A stretch of 50,385 bases of DNA from a virus. Positions 1 through 11,800 of this stretch are shown here, piece after piece. The stretch spans positions 1 through 50,385 of the IMG/VR virus record IMGVR_UViG_3300024264_000053. One strand, 5' to 3'. The stretch's first letter is position 1. Each line of letters starts with the position of its first letter. The position numbers were made by a program, and so were the translations under genes. The notes beneath the pieces are model-generated. The model worked only from the letters and a program-made list of their open reading frames with translations. It searched no databases and was not told where the DNA came from.

Positions 1-1
1 C

Positions 2-229
2 AATAAACTAGATCCGGACTTCTCTTTCTTTAACCTCGTCCCCTACGGCCACAATCTAGTGCTGGCTGGTTGGCTTCACAATCACTACAAAGATCATGGT
101 AGGAATATGCTAGGAAATATTAGAATAACACTATTTGGCACTGAGAACTATGATCTATATCACCAAAGAGATAAGTACCTATACAAAGTGGTTATAGACA
201 ATCAGCGCGGTGTCAGGGAGACTAAATAA
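2..229 (+). CDS. 3' end of an unidentified gene, probably tail or baseplate (partial)
   Basis: An open frame runs in from the left edge for 75 codons and ends with TAA at 227-229, the last base of which is the first base of the next gene's ATG. The visible part has a hydrophobic, aromatic stretch (NLVPYGHNLVLAGWLHNHY) followed by a mixed beta-like tail. The one-base stop/start overlap implies translational coupling with the next gene, and the baseplate genes that follow suggest a tail or baseplate role by position only. I compared it from memory with T4 gp53 and saw no match, so no product is assigned. The start lies outside the window. Confidence 0.6.
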   Translation, partial: NKLDPDFSFFNLVPYGHNLVLAGWLHNHYKDHGRNMLGNIRITLFGTENYDLYHQRDKYLYKVVIDNQRGVRETK

Positions 230-1866
230 TGCCTGCAAGTGTTTTACCAATAAGAGTCCCTAACCTAAGAGGCACGAGAGATCTTTCGTATTCCCTTGAA
301 ACAACAGGTCCAAGTTACGCCAAAATACTAGACGACCTTGACGATCGTTTGCGTGTAAACTTTGCAAACCTAGAAGGAGATTTTCCTAAACCTAGTTCTA
401 TTGCGCCAGACAAGGGAGTTATACAATATTTCTATCATGATGATGCCCAGTCAAATTTTCGTGACCAACGCATAGATAAATTTAGAGGACCTTACAAAAA
501 TAGACCAGAGGCTATGCCGCTCAAGGACTTACTCTTTAGGAAACTAGGGGCCAAAGGAGACTTTAAACTTACGGCGCCAGCAAATAACTCCTGGTCAGTA
601 ACTCTTGAGCTCGACGATCGCGAGAGATATATGCAAAACCTACCGGAAGAAGGACGTTTTACAATTTCACAGCCCGAAAGACCCGGATGGGACACCACTG
701 AATTTGGCGATGGCTGGGCCGATCAATATCGACTTTTTGGATCTCCGCTCGAAGTAAAGGGCAAATTACCACTACGGCTTGAATTCACTACAAATGCATT
801 ACGGATGCTTGATTCTCTTGAGCGTGACGATGACGGAGAGATAGTCCGCGGGCAACAATTGAAGACGATATATGTACCTCCAGGCGGCACTCTTACAATT
901 GAATATAACCTACAAGAAGACATTACCTCTGACCCGATACCCCCGCCGAACGAAGATATTAAATATCTTGCTGTCAACGCTAATAACGCTAGTTGGGAAA
1001 GGGGCCGGCCAACAATAGTTACATATAATCCAGTTTCACTAACTTATCAATTTGAAGATGACCCTGACGGGTATTCACGTAAACCACACGAAGACATAAA
1101 CATTTATAAACCCGAAGCAAAAATTAGAACAGTGGCTACGAATTATGACACAAACGAAGACGCATTTTATTATGATTACCAGGGTGCGAAGCTGTTCGAC
1201 GGCTTCATCGACGATGACATCGTCGTCAACGATGACCGCTTGCCGATCCCGCAATATACACACATAGGCTTCGACCCAAGGACATTCAAAATTGAAGATC
1301 CAAATCGACATTGGTACGAAATCGACCAGTGGGTTGGGAAGTCGGCATACTATCGCGGCGCTACCGAAACTGATGACTGGGAAACATCACTTCATAGTGT
1401 CGTCATGCGCACAGTAGCAAATGCAAATGCATTTCCCTACGTTGCAGGTGCAGGTACTAGAACCGTTAATACCTGGGAAGCCGGGCAACCGTTAGTAAAA
1501 CATTTTTGGTCCGCAGCAATGGTTAGTTTTGTACTTACAATGGCAGAACGGAGAGCACCTAGAACTCAGAGTGCACTAGACTATGCGCTATACGGTACTG
1601 AAGTAGATTGGAGAAGTTGGAAAAATGTACGAAAATGGGACATAGCAGTGTTTAAATTTAAAAATGCAAGCGGCGGCCACGTGGGTTTTATTGCTGACGT
1701 AGACTTATCTACAAACAAGGTAACAATCGTCGGAGGCAATCAAAGTAATAAGTTTAAAGAAACAGAATACAGAATCAACAGTGTAGATATGTACTTACTT
1801 ACAGTTAGACGCAACTGGCCTTGCACTATTAATGAAGCGTTGTTACCTGGAGCGCCACGGTCGTAA
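229..1866 (+). CDS. Tail/baseplate-associated protein with C-terminal NlpC/CHAP-like domain
   Basis: 545 residues. Residues 1 to about 390 are acidic and beta-rich with no family that I recognise. Residues about 395-535 resemble the small cysteine-peptidase/amidase fold of phage lysins (NlpC/P60, CHAP, TIGR02594-type): W427-S-A-A, a WRSW segment, a hydrophobic strand, GGHVGF with His484, then a GGNQSNK loop near 505. In lysins the residue after the Trp is normally the catalytic Cys; here it is Ser428 (codon TCC). Some related families, such as DUF2272 as I recall it, also carry Ser, so it may be a serine variant, inactive, or a binding module. Its place just before gp25 suggests a tail-tip role in piercing or binding the cell wall. 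Codon use is more GC-rich than in the downstream genes. Fold call moderate; activity unknown. Confidence 0.6.
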   Translation: MPASVLPIRVPNLRGTRDLSYSLETTGPSYAKILDDLDDRLRVNFANLEGDFPKPSSIAPDKGVIQYFYHDDAQSNFRDQRIDKFRGPYKNRPEAMPLKDLLFRKLGAKGDFKLTAPANNSWSVTLELDDRERYMQNLPEEGRFTISQPERPGWDTTEFGDGWADQYRLFGSPLEVKGKLPLRLEFTTNALRMLDSLERDDDGEIVRGQQLKTIYVPPGGTLTIEYNLQEDITSDPIPPPNEDIKYLAVNANNASWERGRPTIVTYNPVSLTYQFEDDPDGYSRKPHEDINIYKPEAKIRTVATNYDTNEDAFYYDYQGAKLFDGFIDDDIVVNDDRLPIPQYTHIGFDPRTFKIEDPNRHWYEIDQWVGKSAYYRGATETDDWETSLHSVVMRTVANANAFPYVAGAGTRTVNTWEAGQPLVKHFWSAAMVSFVLTMAERRAPRTQSALDYALYGTEVDWRSWKNVRKWDIAVFKFKNASGGHVGFIADVDLSTNKVTIVGGNQSNKFKETEYRINSVDMYLLTVRRNWPCTINEALLPGAPRS

Positions 1867-1882
1867 ATGGAGTAAATACAGT

Positions 1883-2326
1883 ATGAGCACACTAGAAAAA
1901 AATATCTATGCAAATCAGCGAATTACGTCTAATAAAGTAGAGTCGCCTGTAAAATCACGAGCATACAGAGGTATCTCTACTGTAAATCCTGAAAATAAAG
2001 GATTTACTTTGTATGACATTGCACTAATTAAACAAGATCTTATAAATCACTTTCATATAAAGGTAGGCGAAAAGTTAGAAAATCCCAATTTTGGAACTAT
2101 TATATGGGATTTATTGTACGAACCACTTACAGACGAACTAAAAAAAGCAATAGCAAACAACGTATCTACTATTGTAAATTACGATCCTAGAGTACAAATA
2201 GAAAGTGTGAGCGTAGACACATATGAAAGTGGGATTCTTATTGATTGTAGATTAACATACCTTCCTTACAATATCTCCGAATCTATGCAATTAAAATTTG
2301 ACGAAGATAACGGTCTACTATCTTAA
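1883..2326 (+). CDS. 25: Baseplate wedge subunit gp25
   Basis: 147 residues from the ATG at 1883, close to the 132 of T4 gp25. The signature of the gp25/IraD-like family is clear: a short helix (YDIALIKQDLINHF), a G-x-x-x-x-x-P-x-F-G-T turn, then WDLLYEPL, matching the conserved Glu-Pro motif, and a C-terminal strand ending in a polar tail. gp25 sits at the inner baseplate where the wedge meets the central hub and helps nucleate the sheath. The frame is open 17 codons further upstream to an ATG at 1832, but that would overlap the preceding gene and add a basic leader; GGAG at 1869-1872 fits the 1883 start. gp6 follows, as expected for the module. Confidence 0.9.
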   Translation: MSTLEKNIYANQRITSNKVESPVKSRAYRGISTVNPENKGFTLYDIALIKQDLINHFHIKVGEKLENPNFGTIIWDLLYEPLTDELKKAIANNVSTIVNYDPRVQIESVSVDTYESGILIDCRLTYLPYNISESMQLKFDEDNGLLS

Positions 2327-2352
2327 AATAAAGTACGCAGTTTTCCTAAACA

Positions 2353-2360
2353 AATAAATA
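2353..2360 (+). promoter_or_regulatory. Candidate T4-type late promoter before gp6
   Basis: AATAAATA matches the NATAAATA box used by T4-like phages for late transcription through gp55 and the sliding clamp. It lies 21 bases before the gp6 start, in a 55-base gap, with a purine-rich AGAGGAAAAG ribosome site between. Identified by eye from the motif and its position. Confidence 0.55.
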
Positions 2361-2381
2361 CTTTATAAAGAGGAAAAGTAC

Positions 2382-5300
2382 ATGTCAGCAACCGACAGAC
2401 AAAATAGACTGCTTCTAGCAGAGGATTGGAAGCGTATATATCAAAGTTTCCGTAACGCTGATTTTCAAAGTTATGACTTTGATAATCTAAGACGCACAAT
2501 GATTAATTATCTGCGTCAAAATTATCCAGAAGATTTTAACGATTACATCGAAAGTTCAGAATATCTTGCATTAATAGACTTAATTGCTTTCCTCGGACAA
2601 AATATTAGTTTTAGGATCGATCTTAACGCTAGAGACAATTTTTTAGAATTAGCAGAACGCAGAGAAAGTGTATTACGTCTGGCTAGGCTGCTTTCGTATA
2701 ATGTGAAAAGAAATCAAGCATCAAACGGAATGCTAAAATTTTCCGCAATCAAAACATCAGAACAAGTTACAGATTCTAACGGATTAAATCTTGCTGGTCA
2801 AACAGTTGTATGGAACGATCCTAGTAATACAAACTGGAACGAGCAATTTACAAAAATTTTAAATGCAGCTTTACCGGTAAACAACGTATTCGGCAAGCCA
2901 AATAAAAAAGACACAGTAAACTCAATACCTACTGAACAATATAGATTTAACGCAACTAACATAGATGTACCAATATACAACTTTAAAAAACCTGTGCAAG
3001 GCAAACAGTACCCATTTGAAGTTGTAAGCACAGATATAGAAGATAGTAATATCATTGAAGACGTTCCGATTGCAGGAAGCAACTTCGGGTTTATATACCA
3101 AAACGACGGCAAAGGTGCAGGCTCAAACAATACAGGATTCTTTGCACATTTTAGACAAGGTACATTAGATCAGGGCGATTTTACTATTACTACGCCTACT
3201 TCTAATCAAACAATTTCCATTGATACTCCTAACATAAACGACAGTGATGTTTGGTTATTTAAATTAGATAATAATGGAGCACAAGCAGAGTATTGGACAA
3301 AGATTGAAAATCTAGAAGGTAATAATATTATATACAATTCTGTTAATAAAAAAATAAGAACAGTGTATAGTGCATTAACAAGAGTTGACGATAGAGTAAA
3401 TTTAATATTCTCAGACGGAGTGTTTGGCGATTTACCTAAAGGAACTTTTAGAGTATATTATAGAACAAGCGCAAATCAAAGACTAACAATTAAACCTTCG
3501 GATATGATAGGTGCAAATATAGAAATTCCTTATCTGAGCAGAAGTGGGATTAAAGAAACGTTAACCATAACTTTCAATTTAAAATACACAATTAATAATG
3601 GTGCTACGAGTGAATCTAGTGAAAGTATAAAACAAAATGCTCCTGCTACATATTATACACAAAATAGAATGATAACAGCAGAAGATTATAACGTTGCACC
3701 TCTAGCAGTAAGTCAAGAAATTGTAAAATCAAAAGCAGTTAATAGAACTGCAAGTGGTATATCAAGGTATTACGATCTAATCGATGCAACTGGCAAATAT
3801 TCTAAAACTAACTTATACGGTGCTGACGGCATTATTTACAAAGAAGCGTTAACTTCAAAAACCGGATTTAGCTTTCAAAATCAAACCGATATTGAAGGAG
3901 TGATACTTAATGTAATTGAACCAATACTTAGAGATAGAAAACTTTTAAATTTTTATTATAACAGCTTTCCAAAGAGATTAGCAACAGATCTCGATGCAAC
4001 ATTTGTACAAAACACCCAAGATACAAACAGAAGCACAGGATATTTTCAAGATGCTGACGGAGTTTCGTATGCAGTTGGTGGATTCACTAATACTATATTA
4101 AAATTTGTTGCTGCTGGAGCAGTATGCAAATTTACAGCACCCGCTGGCAGCTATTTTGATAAAAACAACTATATAGTTTCGGGTACGCCTTCTGCATTGG
4201 GCGATAAGACCTACATTTGGACAAAAGTTATTTCAGTCAACGGTAACGGAAAAGAAGTTTCAGTCCAGGGAGTAGGTCCGATAGTATTTAATGATATAAT
4301 ACCGCCATCTGCTATCCTTACAGAGATTAAACCAAAGTTTAATACAGGATTAACTAACGATGTTAAAACTCAAGTAATAGACCAAGCATTTAATTACAAT
4401 ACATTTGGGTTACGATATGATGTTAATTCGGGTATATGGCGAGTAATAATTGAAAATAATCTAGATGTCACTGACACATTTAGTACAGGAAAAACAGGAG
4501 ATACTACAAATCAATCCCAAGACGCTAGTTGGTTATTGTTGTTTAATACTGACGGCGAAAATTATACAATAACTTATAGAGGGTTAAGATATCTTTTCGA
4601 AAGCGACGAAGAGATTAAGTTTTATTACGATAGCTCAGACAAGATATACGATAGTAAAACAGGAAAAATTATCAAAGATAAAATTTCTGTTTTAAATATT
4701 AATCCGCAAGAAAAAACAAATCTTCTTCCTTTTACAAGAAATTTTGATTGGGAAATAATTGCAGAATATCGAGACAAAGAAGGATATGTAGATAGTAAAA
4801 AAATCGAAGTTGGATTTTTTGATTCTGACGACGATGGAGTAGTAGACGATTTAGAAATATTTAATGAAATAGTTAACGAAAATAATAATCCAAATACAAA
4901 ATTTATTTTTCTTAAAAAATACATTGCACTAGATAGTGTAGAAGATTTTCGATACGTAAATCAAAGTCAAGAAAATATTTTAATATTTGACTCTGAAACT
5001 GCAATAGATCCTCTATCTTCCTACAATGCCGGCCAAGTCTTTTATTTTGTAGACAGCCAATTATTTAAAGTTTTAGCAAACGACGAACTTGCATTGTCTG
5101 CAGATTATAAAGCATACATCGGTCGAGACGAGTTAAAGTTTCAGTACATACATGCAGCAGATAACACTTCTAGAATTGACCCAAGCAGTAGCAATATTAT
5201 AGATGTATATTTCCTAACTAAGGCATATGACACTCAGTTTAGGCTATTCCTAGATGGTGCAATAGCATCAAACCCTTTACCGCCCAGTTCTGACAGTTTA

Positions 5301-5834
5301 TACAGAAACTATAACAACGACCTTGAAAAGATCAAATCTATAAGTGATGAAATAATTTATCATCCTGTAAAATATAAAATACTATTTGGTAGTTCTGCAG
5401 ACACAAGTTTACAAGCAGTATTTAAAATAGTAAAAAATCCTGATCTTGTACTTAATGATAATAATATCAAAACAAGAGTAATTACTGCAATTAATCAATA
5501 TTTTGCATTAGAAAATTGGGAATTTGGTGAAACATTTTACTTTTCAGAATTAGCTACATATGTAGTAAATCAGTTAGCACCAGATTTAGTTACCCTGGTA
5601 GTTGTTCCAGTACAAGTAGATCAGTCGTTTGGTAGCTTGTTTGAAATCAAATCAGAATCTGACGAAATTTTTATTAGCGGAGCCAATGTTGATAATATAG
5701 AAATAATTGACGGAATCACAGCTACGAAATTACAAGCCACTGGACAGATAATTACAACTGCATCCAGTTCTAACACAGGAGTAACAAGCAGTGCATTATC
5801 ATCTAGTTCTAATATCGGGGGCGTCGGTTACTAA
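2382..5834 (+). CDS. 6: Baseplate wedge subunit gp6 (long form)
   Basis: 1150 residues; T4 gp6 has 660. The first ~150 residues are typical of gp6 of marine T4-like phages: a DFDNLRRTMINYLRQNYPED helix, then YIESSEYLALIDLIAFLGQN and a LAERRESVLRLARLLSYN segment. The extra length is mainly between residues ~430 and ~900, a beta-rich, Asn/Asp-rich insertion that includes a DSDDDGVVDD loop (814-823) like a calcium-binding thrombospondin-3 or dockerin loop. The C-terminal part (about 1000-1110) returns to gp6-like sequence (FKIVKNPDLVLNDNNIKTRV, then a YFALENWEFGETFYFSEL stretch). gp6 dimers form the ring that joins the wedges of the baseplate. The start is supported by AGAGGAAAAG upstream; the stop overlaps the next ATG by one base. 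Confidence 0.88.
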   Translation: MSATDRQNRLLLAEDWKRIYQSFRNADFQSYDFDNLRRTMINYLRQNYPEDFNDYIESSEYLALIDLIAFLGQNISFRIDLNARDNFLELAERRESVLRLARLLSYNVKRNQASNGMLKFSAIKTSEQVTDSNGLNLAGQTVVWNDPSNTNWNEQFTKILNAALPVNNVFGKPNKKDTVNSIPTEQYRFNATNIDVPIYNFKKPVQGKQYPFEVVSTDIEDSNIIEDVPIAGSNFGFIYQNDGKGAGSNNTGFFAHFRQGTLDQGDFTITTPTSNQTISIDTPNINDSDVWLFKLDNNGAQAEYWTKIENLEGNNIIYNSVNKKIRTVYSALTRVDDRVNLIFSDGVFGDLPKGTFRVYYRTSANQRLTIKPSDMIGANIEIPYLSRSGIKETLTITFNLKYTINNGATSESSESIKQNAPATYYTQNRMITAEDYNVAPLAVSQEIVKSKAVNRTASGISRYYDLIDATGKYSKTNLYGADGIIYKEALTSKTGFSFQNQTDIEGVILNVIEPILRDRKLLNFYYNSFPKRLATDLDATFVQNTQDTNRSTGYFQDADGVSYAVGGFTNTILKFVAAGAVCKFTAPAGSYFDKNNYIVSGTPSALGDKTYIWTKVISVNGNGKEVSVQGVGPIVFNDIIPPSAILTEIKPKFNTGLTNDVKTQVIDQAFNYNTFGLRYDVNSGIWRVIIENNLDVTDTFSTGKTGDTTNQSQDASWLLLFNTDGENYTITYRGLRYLFESDEEIKFYYDSSDKIYDSKTGKIIKDKISVLNINPQEKTNLLPFTRNFDWEIIAEYRDKEGYVDSKKIEVGFFDSDDDGVVDDLEIFNEIVNENNNPNTKFIFLKKYIALDSVEDFRYVNQSQENILIFDSETAIDPLSSYNAGQVFYFVDSQLFKVLANDELALSADYKAYIGRDELKFQYIHAADNTSRIDPSSSNIIDVYFLTKAYDTQFRLFLDGAIASNPLPPSSDSLYRNYNNDLEKIKSISDEIIYHPVKYKILFGSSADTSLQAVFKIVKNPDLVLNDNNIKTRVITAINQYFALENWEFGETFYFSELATYVVNQLAPDLVTLVVVPVQVDQSFGSLFEIKSESDEIFISGANVDNIEIIDGITATKLQATGQIITTASSSNTGVTSSALSSSSNIGGVGY

Positions 5835-8800
5835 TGGCTTTTGAAAACAACCAAAACGAATATCCAGTACCAAACAGCAATAACAGCAACAGAAAGTCTG
5901 CGTCACTGTTGCCAAGATATTTTAGGACACCTGCAAATAAAAAACTATTAGCAAGTACACTAGATCAATTAACCCAGCCCGGTGTTGCAGAAAAACTTAA
6001 TGGTTATTTTGGAAGAAGAACAGCTAAAGCATTTCATCCGCAGGATAATTATATTGGAGAAGTTAATTCTCAACGGGAAAACTATCAACTAGAACCTGCC
6101 GCAGTTATTAAAGACAATTTAGACAATGTATTATTTTATAGAGACTACAACGATTTTGTTAATATAATAAAAAGTGTAGGAAGCACAATAAGTGACGAAA
6201 GTTTTTTAAATCAACAAGAATACTATTCGTGGAATCCTAGCATAGATTGGGACAAGTTTGTTAACTTTAGAGAATATTATTGGCTTCCTGCTGGACCAAC
6301 AAGCATAGATGTATTTGGAAGATCAAAAGAAGTTCAAAGTACTTTCACTGTAACTGTTGAACAACAAGATGATAATTTTGTATACAAATTTTCGCCCCCA
6401 GGATTAACACCTAACCCAACTGTGAAACTTTATAGAGGGCAAACATATCGTTTTGAAATTGACTGCCCTGAATACCCAATTGCATTTGCAATATCTAGAA
6501 GCTTTAAACCGGGTGATGCTATAGTTGTTAATACTTCAGAAGGTATTAGAGCAAATGGAGTTTTTGATGTCAAGCTCTACGACAACAGCGAATATGACAT
6601 TGGCGAATATATTGTTCCGCCTGTAGAAGGAGGAATTGTAGGCTTAGAAGATCCTGAAAATGTTAGTACATTGTTTAACAATGGTATTGTTGCTACTGAA
6701 ATAGGTGAAGACGATCAAACAGCTTCTACAATTTATGTAGAAAAGGGTGTCATAGAATTTACTGTACCGGACATAGCACCAGATGCGTTATACTATATAA
6801 GTAACACCGATATTAATACCAGCGGCGTTCTAAGAATTCTAGACATTGAAGAAAATTCAGAAATTAACGTTGAGGAAGAAATAGTAGGTAAAAAAACTTA
6901 TACCACAACGTCAGGTTTTGATTTATCCAACGGAATGAAAATTAAATTTGTAGGAGATGTATCTCCTGCAGAGTATAGCGAAGAAGAATTTTTTGTTGAG
7001 GGTGTTGGAGAAGCAATAAAATTAATTAACGTAAAAGATCTCGTTATACCCGGAGTTTATTCAGAAGACAAACCAGTTCCTTTCGATACAGATGCATTTG
7101 ATAGATTACCTTTTGCAAATGCTAATTCTTATGCAGGCGAAAAAGATTATATAACAATTAGTCGTGCAAGTAGAGATAGAAATCCTTGGTCTCGTTACAA
7201 CAGATGGACACATAAAAGTGTAATAGAAAAGTCAGCAGAACTCAACAACCAAACGCTAAGTCTAGATCAAAATTTTAGAGCAAAGCGGCCTATTATTGAA
7301 TTCGAATCAGGCATGAAATTATCTGATTTTGGAAGCTATGCGAAACAAGATATAGATTTAATTGATACTGTAACCCGAGATGCGTTTTCAAATATAGAAG
7401 GACAACCTGGATATAACATAGACGGAGTATCGCTAGTTGACGGAATGCGTATATTATTTGCTAGCGAAACAGATATTAGAGTAAGAAATAAAATTTATCG
7501 TGTAGATTTCATACTACACAATAATTCTAGACAAATTACACTTCAAGAAGTTGCTGATAGCAATCCGTTAGAGAACGAAACTGTACTAGTAAGAGAAGGC
7601 AACGTAAACAAAGGAACAATTTGGTATTACACTGGCACTACTTGGAATAGAGCGCAAATAAAAACAAAAGTTAACCAATGCCCGTTGTTCGATCTATTCG
7701 ATAAAGATGAAAATAGTTTTGCTAGCGAAGTTTATGAAAATACTACATTTGCCGGAAACAAAATATTCAGTTATGCCGAAGGTACAGGGACAGCCGATTC
7801 AGAATTAGGATTCCCACTCTCGTATCAAAACATACAAAATATAGGCGACATTGTTTATACTTTTAATGCGCTAAAGGATACATTTACATATACAATAAAT
7901 GGCATGGAAACTAGTCAGTGTACAGACATAGGATTTATTAAAAAGTATATAGATAGAACAACCTATGTATATACAAACGGATGGACAACGGCAGAATTTG
8001 AAAGTAAACAAAGTGTATTAAGACAATACTCGGCAACAACCGAGCAGCTTAATAATTTTGACATTGATACATATATTAATTCAAGTGTATTAACAGACTT
8101 GTGGTGCAGAGTCTTTGTTAATAACAATTTACAAAAAGAAAATGTAGATTATACATTTGACAAAACAGAGTTTAATGCAAAAATAGTTTTTGCAAGCAAT
8201 TTACAAGTTGACGATGTAGTGCTTATTAAAACTAGATCTTCTGCTAACAAAACAAGTGCAGGATTCTACGAGTTTCCAAGTAACTTAGAAAAAAATCCGT
8301 TAAACGAAAATATTAATTCTTTTACACTAGGGGAAGTCAACGATCATGTATCAACTATGATTGAAGATTTAAATAATTTTGAAGGAGAGTTTCCTGGAAC
8401 AAGTAATTTAAGAGATCTAGGCCAATTAGATGGATACGGTAAAAAGTTTATACAACATTCTGGACCGTTAAATTTAGGCCTATACCATATTACTAATAAA
8501 GAAGAAAATATTTTAAGTGCTATCAAATTTTCTAAAAATGAATATTCAAAATTTAAAAGATTATTTCTACAAACTGCAAACGAGTTAGGCTATGACGGTC
8601 CTGTTAAGCAGCATGTTGATTTAATATTAAACACTATGAATAAAGATAAGGTAGAAACTATGCCTTTCTACTTTAGTGACATGCTTGGGTATGCAGCAAA
8701 TACAAGAACAGAATACGAAGTTACTGACACAAATCCAGCGTATTTTGCACTAAACACAGCATTTACTTTAAATGCACCAAGTGCTATAACTGTGAACATA

Positions 8801-11800
8801 TATTTGAACAGTGTACAGCTATTAGCAAATGATCATTATACTTTTAATAGTGAAGGATTTTGCATTGTAGATGCTGGGCAGCAACCGGGCGACATTATAG
8901 AATTATACGAATACGAAAGTACCGACGGCGCCTATATTCCGCCTACTCCTACTAAGTTGGGATTATATCCTAAGTTTGTACCAGAAATATATGTAGACGA
9001 CACTTATGAAGTTCCTACAAAGGTTATTCAGGGTCACGACGGAAGTACCGTTAAAGCATACGACGATTTTAGAGATGATTTAATTCTTGAATTTGAAAGA
9101 AGAATTTTTAATAATTTAAAACAAGAATATAGAAGAGATATTTTTGATATTTTTAAATTACAAGCCGGCGAATTTAGAAAGCAAGGCGTAGATAAAAAAT
9201 ACATTGATGCTGGGTTACTAGCTGATTTTTCTGATTGGTTGAAATTAGCCGGAAGTCCGGACTATACTTCCGCAACAAATTTAGATCTCTCAAACTCGTT
9301 TAATTACGATTATAGACAAACATTATCGCCGGCCGGAAATCAATTGCCAGGTTACTGGAGATCAGTGTATAAACAAGCATTCGACACCGACCGCCCCCAT
9401 TCACATCCTTGGGAAATGTTAGGGTTTACAATTAAACCTTCTTGGTGGGAAACTTCTTATGGACCTGCGCCTTACACTAGAGACAATCTTGTAATGTGGG
9501 AGGATTTACAAGAAGGTATTGTACGAAAGCCCAATAAACCATTACGAGTAAGAAGTGAATTTAAACGCCCTGGATTATTAGGTTTTATTCCTGCTGATCA
9601 AAATGGTAAACTAATAAGCCCGATAGTTTCAGGGTATGCTCGAGGAAATCCTCAAAATTTTGGAAACATTATTTTTGAATTTGGAGATATTGCCCCTGTT
9701 GAAAATGCCTGGAGGAACAGCTCCGAGTACCCATTTTCCCTAATCAAAGCGTTTATTTTAACTCAGCCTGCTAAAACGCTAGGCATAACATTTAATCTTT
9801 CAAATATAGAAAGAAATAAAGCAGGACAATTAGTATTAGCAGATACACAAAAAAGAATAACTTTGAAAGATTTACAATTTCCTAATAGCTGTGAATGTTC
9901 TACTAGAACAATTACCTATGGATTAGTAAACTATATTTCTAATTACTTACTCGACAGTATTCCTAATTATTTTACATATATAGATCGAGTAAAAGCCGTT
10001 ACAAATCAGCTAGGATTAAAAATAGCAGGATTTACAGATAAAAATAAATTTCAGTTAATTTTAGATAGTAGATCTCCGTTAAACGAAACTAATATTTTTA
10101 TACCTGATGAGAATTACCAGATATTTTTAAACACCAGCTCGCCTGTAAACACAATTAGTTATAGCGGCGTGATTATAGAAAAAGTTACAGCCGGTTATGC
10201 TATAAGAGGTTACGATAATGAACAACCGGTTTTCCACTATAATAAACCTAATAAGTTTCAATCTGATGTATCTATTAATGTCGGCGGCATAACTGAGAGA
10301 TTTTTAGTTTGGACTTCCAGCCAAATATATCAGAAAGGAGCCAATGTTAGATATCAAAATAGATACTATAGAACACTTACTACCCACACTGCTACAGATG
10401 ATTTTGACAACTCTAAATTTGTTATTCTTGATAAGTTACCTGTAGTAGGCGGAGCGAATGCAACATTTTCTAAAAACTTTAGTCCTGCGGTTAGTACACT
10501 TTCTTACGGTGCACGTTTACTTACAGTACAAGATGTAGTTGACTTTTTATTAGGATATCAAAACTATCTTACTAGCTTAGGATTTAAGTTTGAATATTAT
10601 AATCAAGGGTTGTCTACAATTGAAAATTTTAATCTGAGTGCCAAAGAATTTCTATTTTGGACTACGCAAAATTGGAGTAGCGGAAGTGTTATATCTTTAA
10701 GTCCAGCAGCTACAGAACTAACATTTTTGCGTCCAGGATATGCTGTTGATAATGTAATTGACGGATTTTACGGGTACACAATACTAAACAGTGACGGTGA
10801 AAAAATACCAGAAGAATATTTGTCTATTAGTAGAGAAAGTAGCGAATTTAAACTTACTCTTGCAGGAACACAAGACGGCATTTATAATATTAAGCTACCA
10901 CTAATACAAACTGAACACGTCATTTTATTAGACAACAAAACGGTGTTTAACGATGTTATATACGACAAAGCCCCTGGATACAGACAAGAAAGAATTAAAG
11001 TTTTAGGTTATAGAACAGCCGACTGGACAGGATCTTTTGATATTCCGGGATTCATCTACGACGAAGCAAGAGTAACTGAGTGGAGTCCGTACACTGACTA
11101 TGCACTGGGGCATATTGTAAAGTATAAAGAATTTTACTACGCAGCGAACCAGCGTGTATTAGGTAGCGAGACATTCGAAACTAAAGCTTGGAGAATTTTA
11201 AATGAAAGACCAGAATCCAAGTTACTAACTAACCTTGAATATAAAACAAATCAGTTTGCAGATTTTTATGATCTTGATACAGATAATTTTGATGTAGAAC
11301 AACAAAAATTTGCACAACATCTTATAGGTTATCAAAATAGACAGTATCTGCAAAATATTATTAACGACGATGTAAGCCAGTACAAATTCTATCAAGGATT
11401 TATTCGAGACAAAGGCACAAAAAACTCTTTGACTAAACTTTTTGATGCACTAGGTTCTTTAAACAAGGAGAGTTTAGAGTTTTATGAGGAATGGGCAATA
11501 AAGCAGGGACAGTATGGTGCATCTACTAGTTTTGAAGAAGTAGAATATATGCTTGATGAAACTAAATTGAAATTAGATGCTCAGCCCATTGAACTAGTGC
11601 AGACTATACCCGATGTTGTAACAGACCAGGTATATAGAATTTTGCCAAGTGAAGTAGACTTAAAGCCCGAAGGATATGCGCATAGCAGTTTTCCAACAAG
11701 GGCAACTAATTACAACGAGTACATAAAATCTGCAGGATATGTTCACACGCAAGATGTAGCAGCATCAGTAACTACTTCGGGTGAACTTGTAGCACTATCT

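Noticed and set aside
2-229. gp53 assignment for the partial first gene
   Set aside because: The visible 75 residues did not match T4 gp53 as I know it; only its position would support the name.
1832-1882. Earlier start for gp25
   Set aside because: Overlaps the previous gene and adds a basic leader; the ATG at 1883 has a better ribosome site and gives the family's usual N-terminus.
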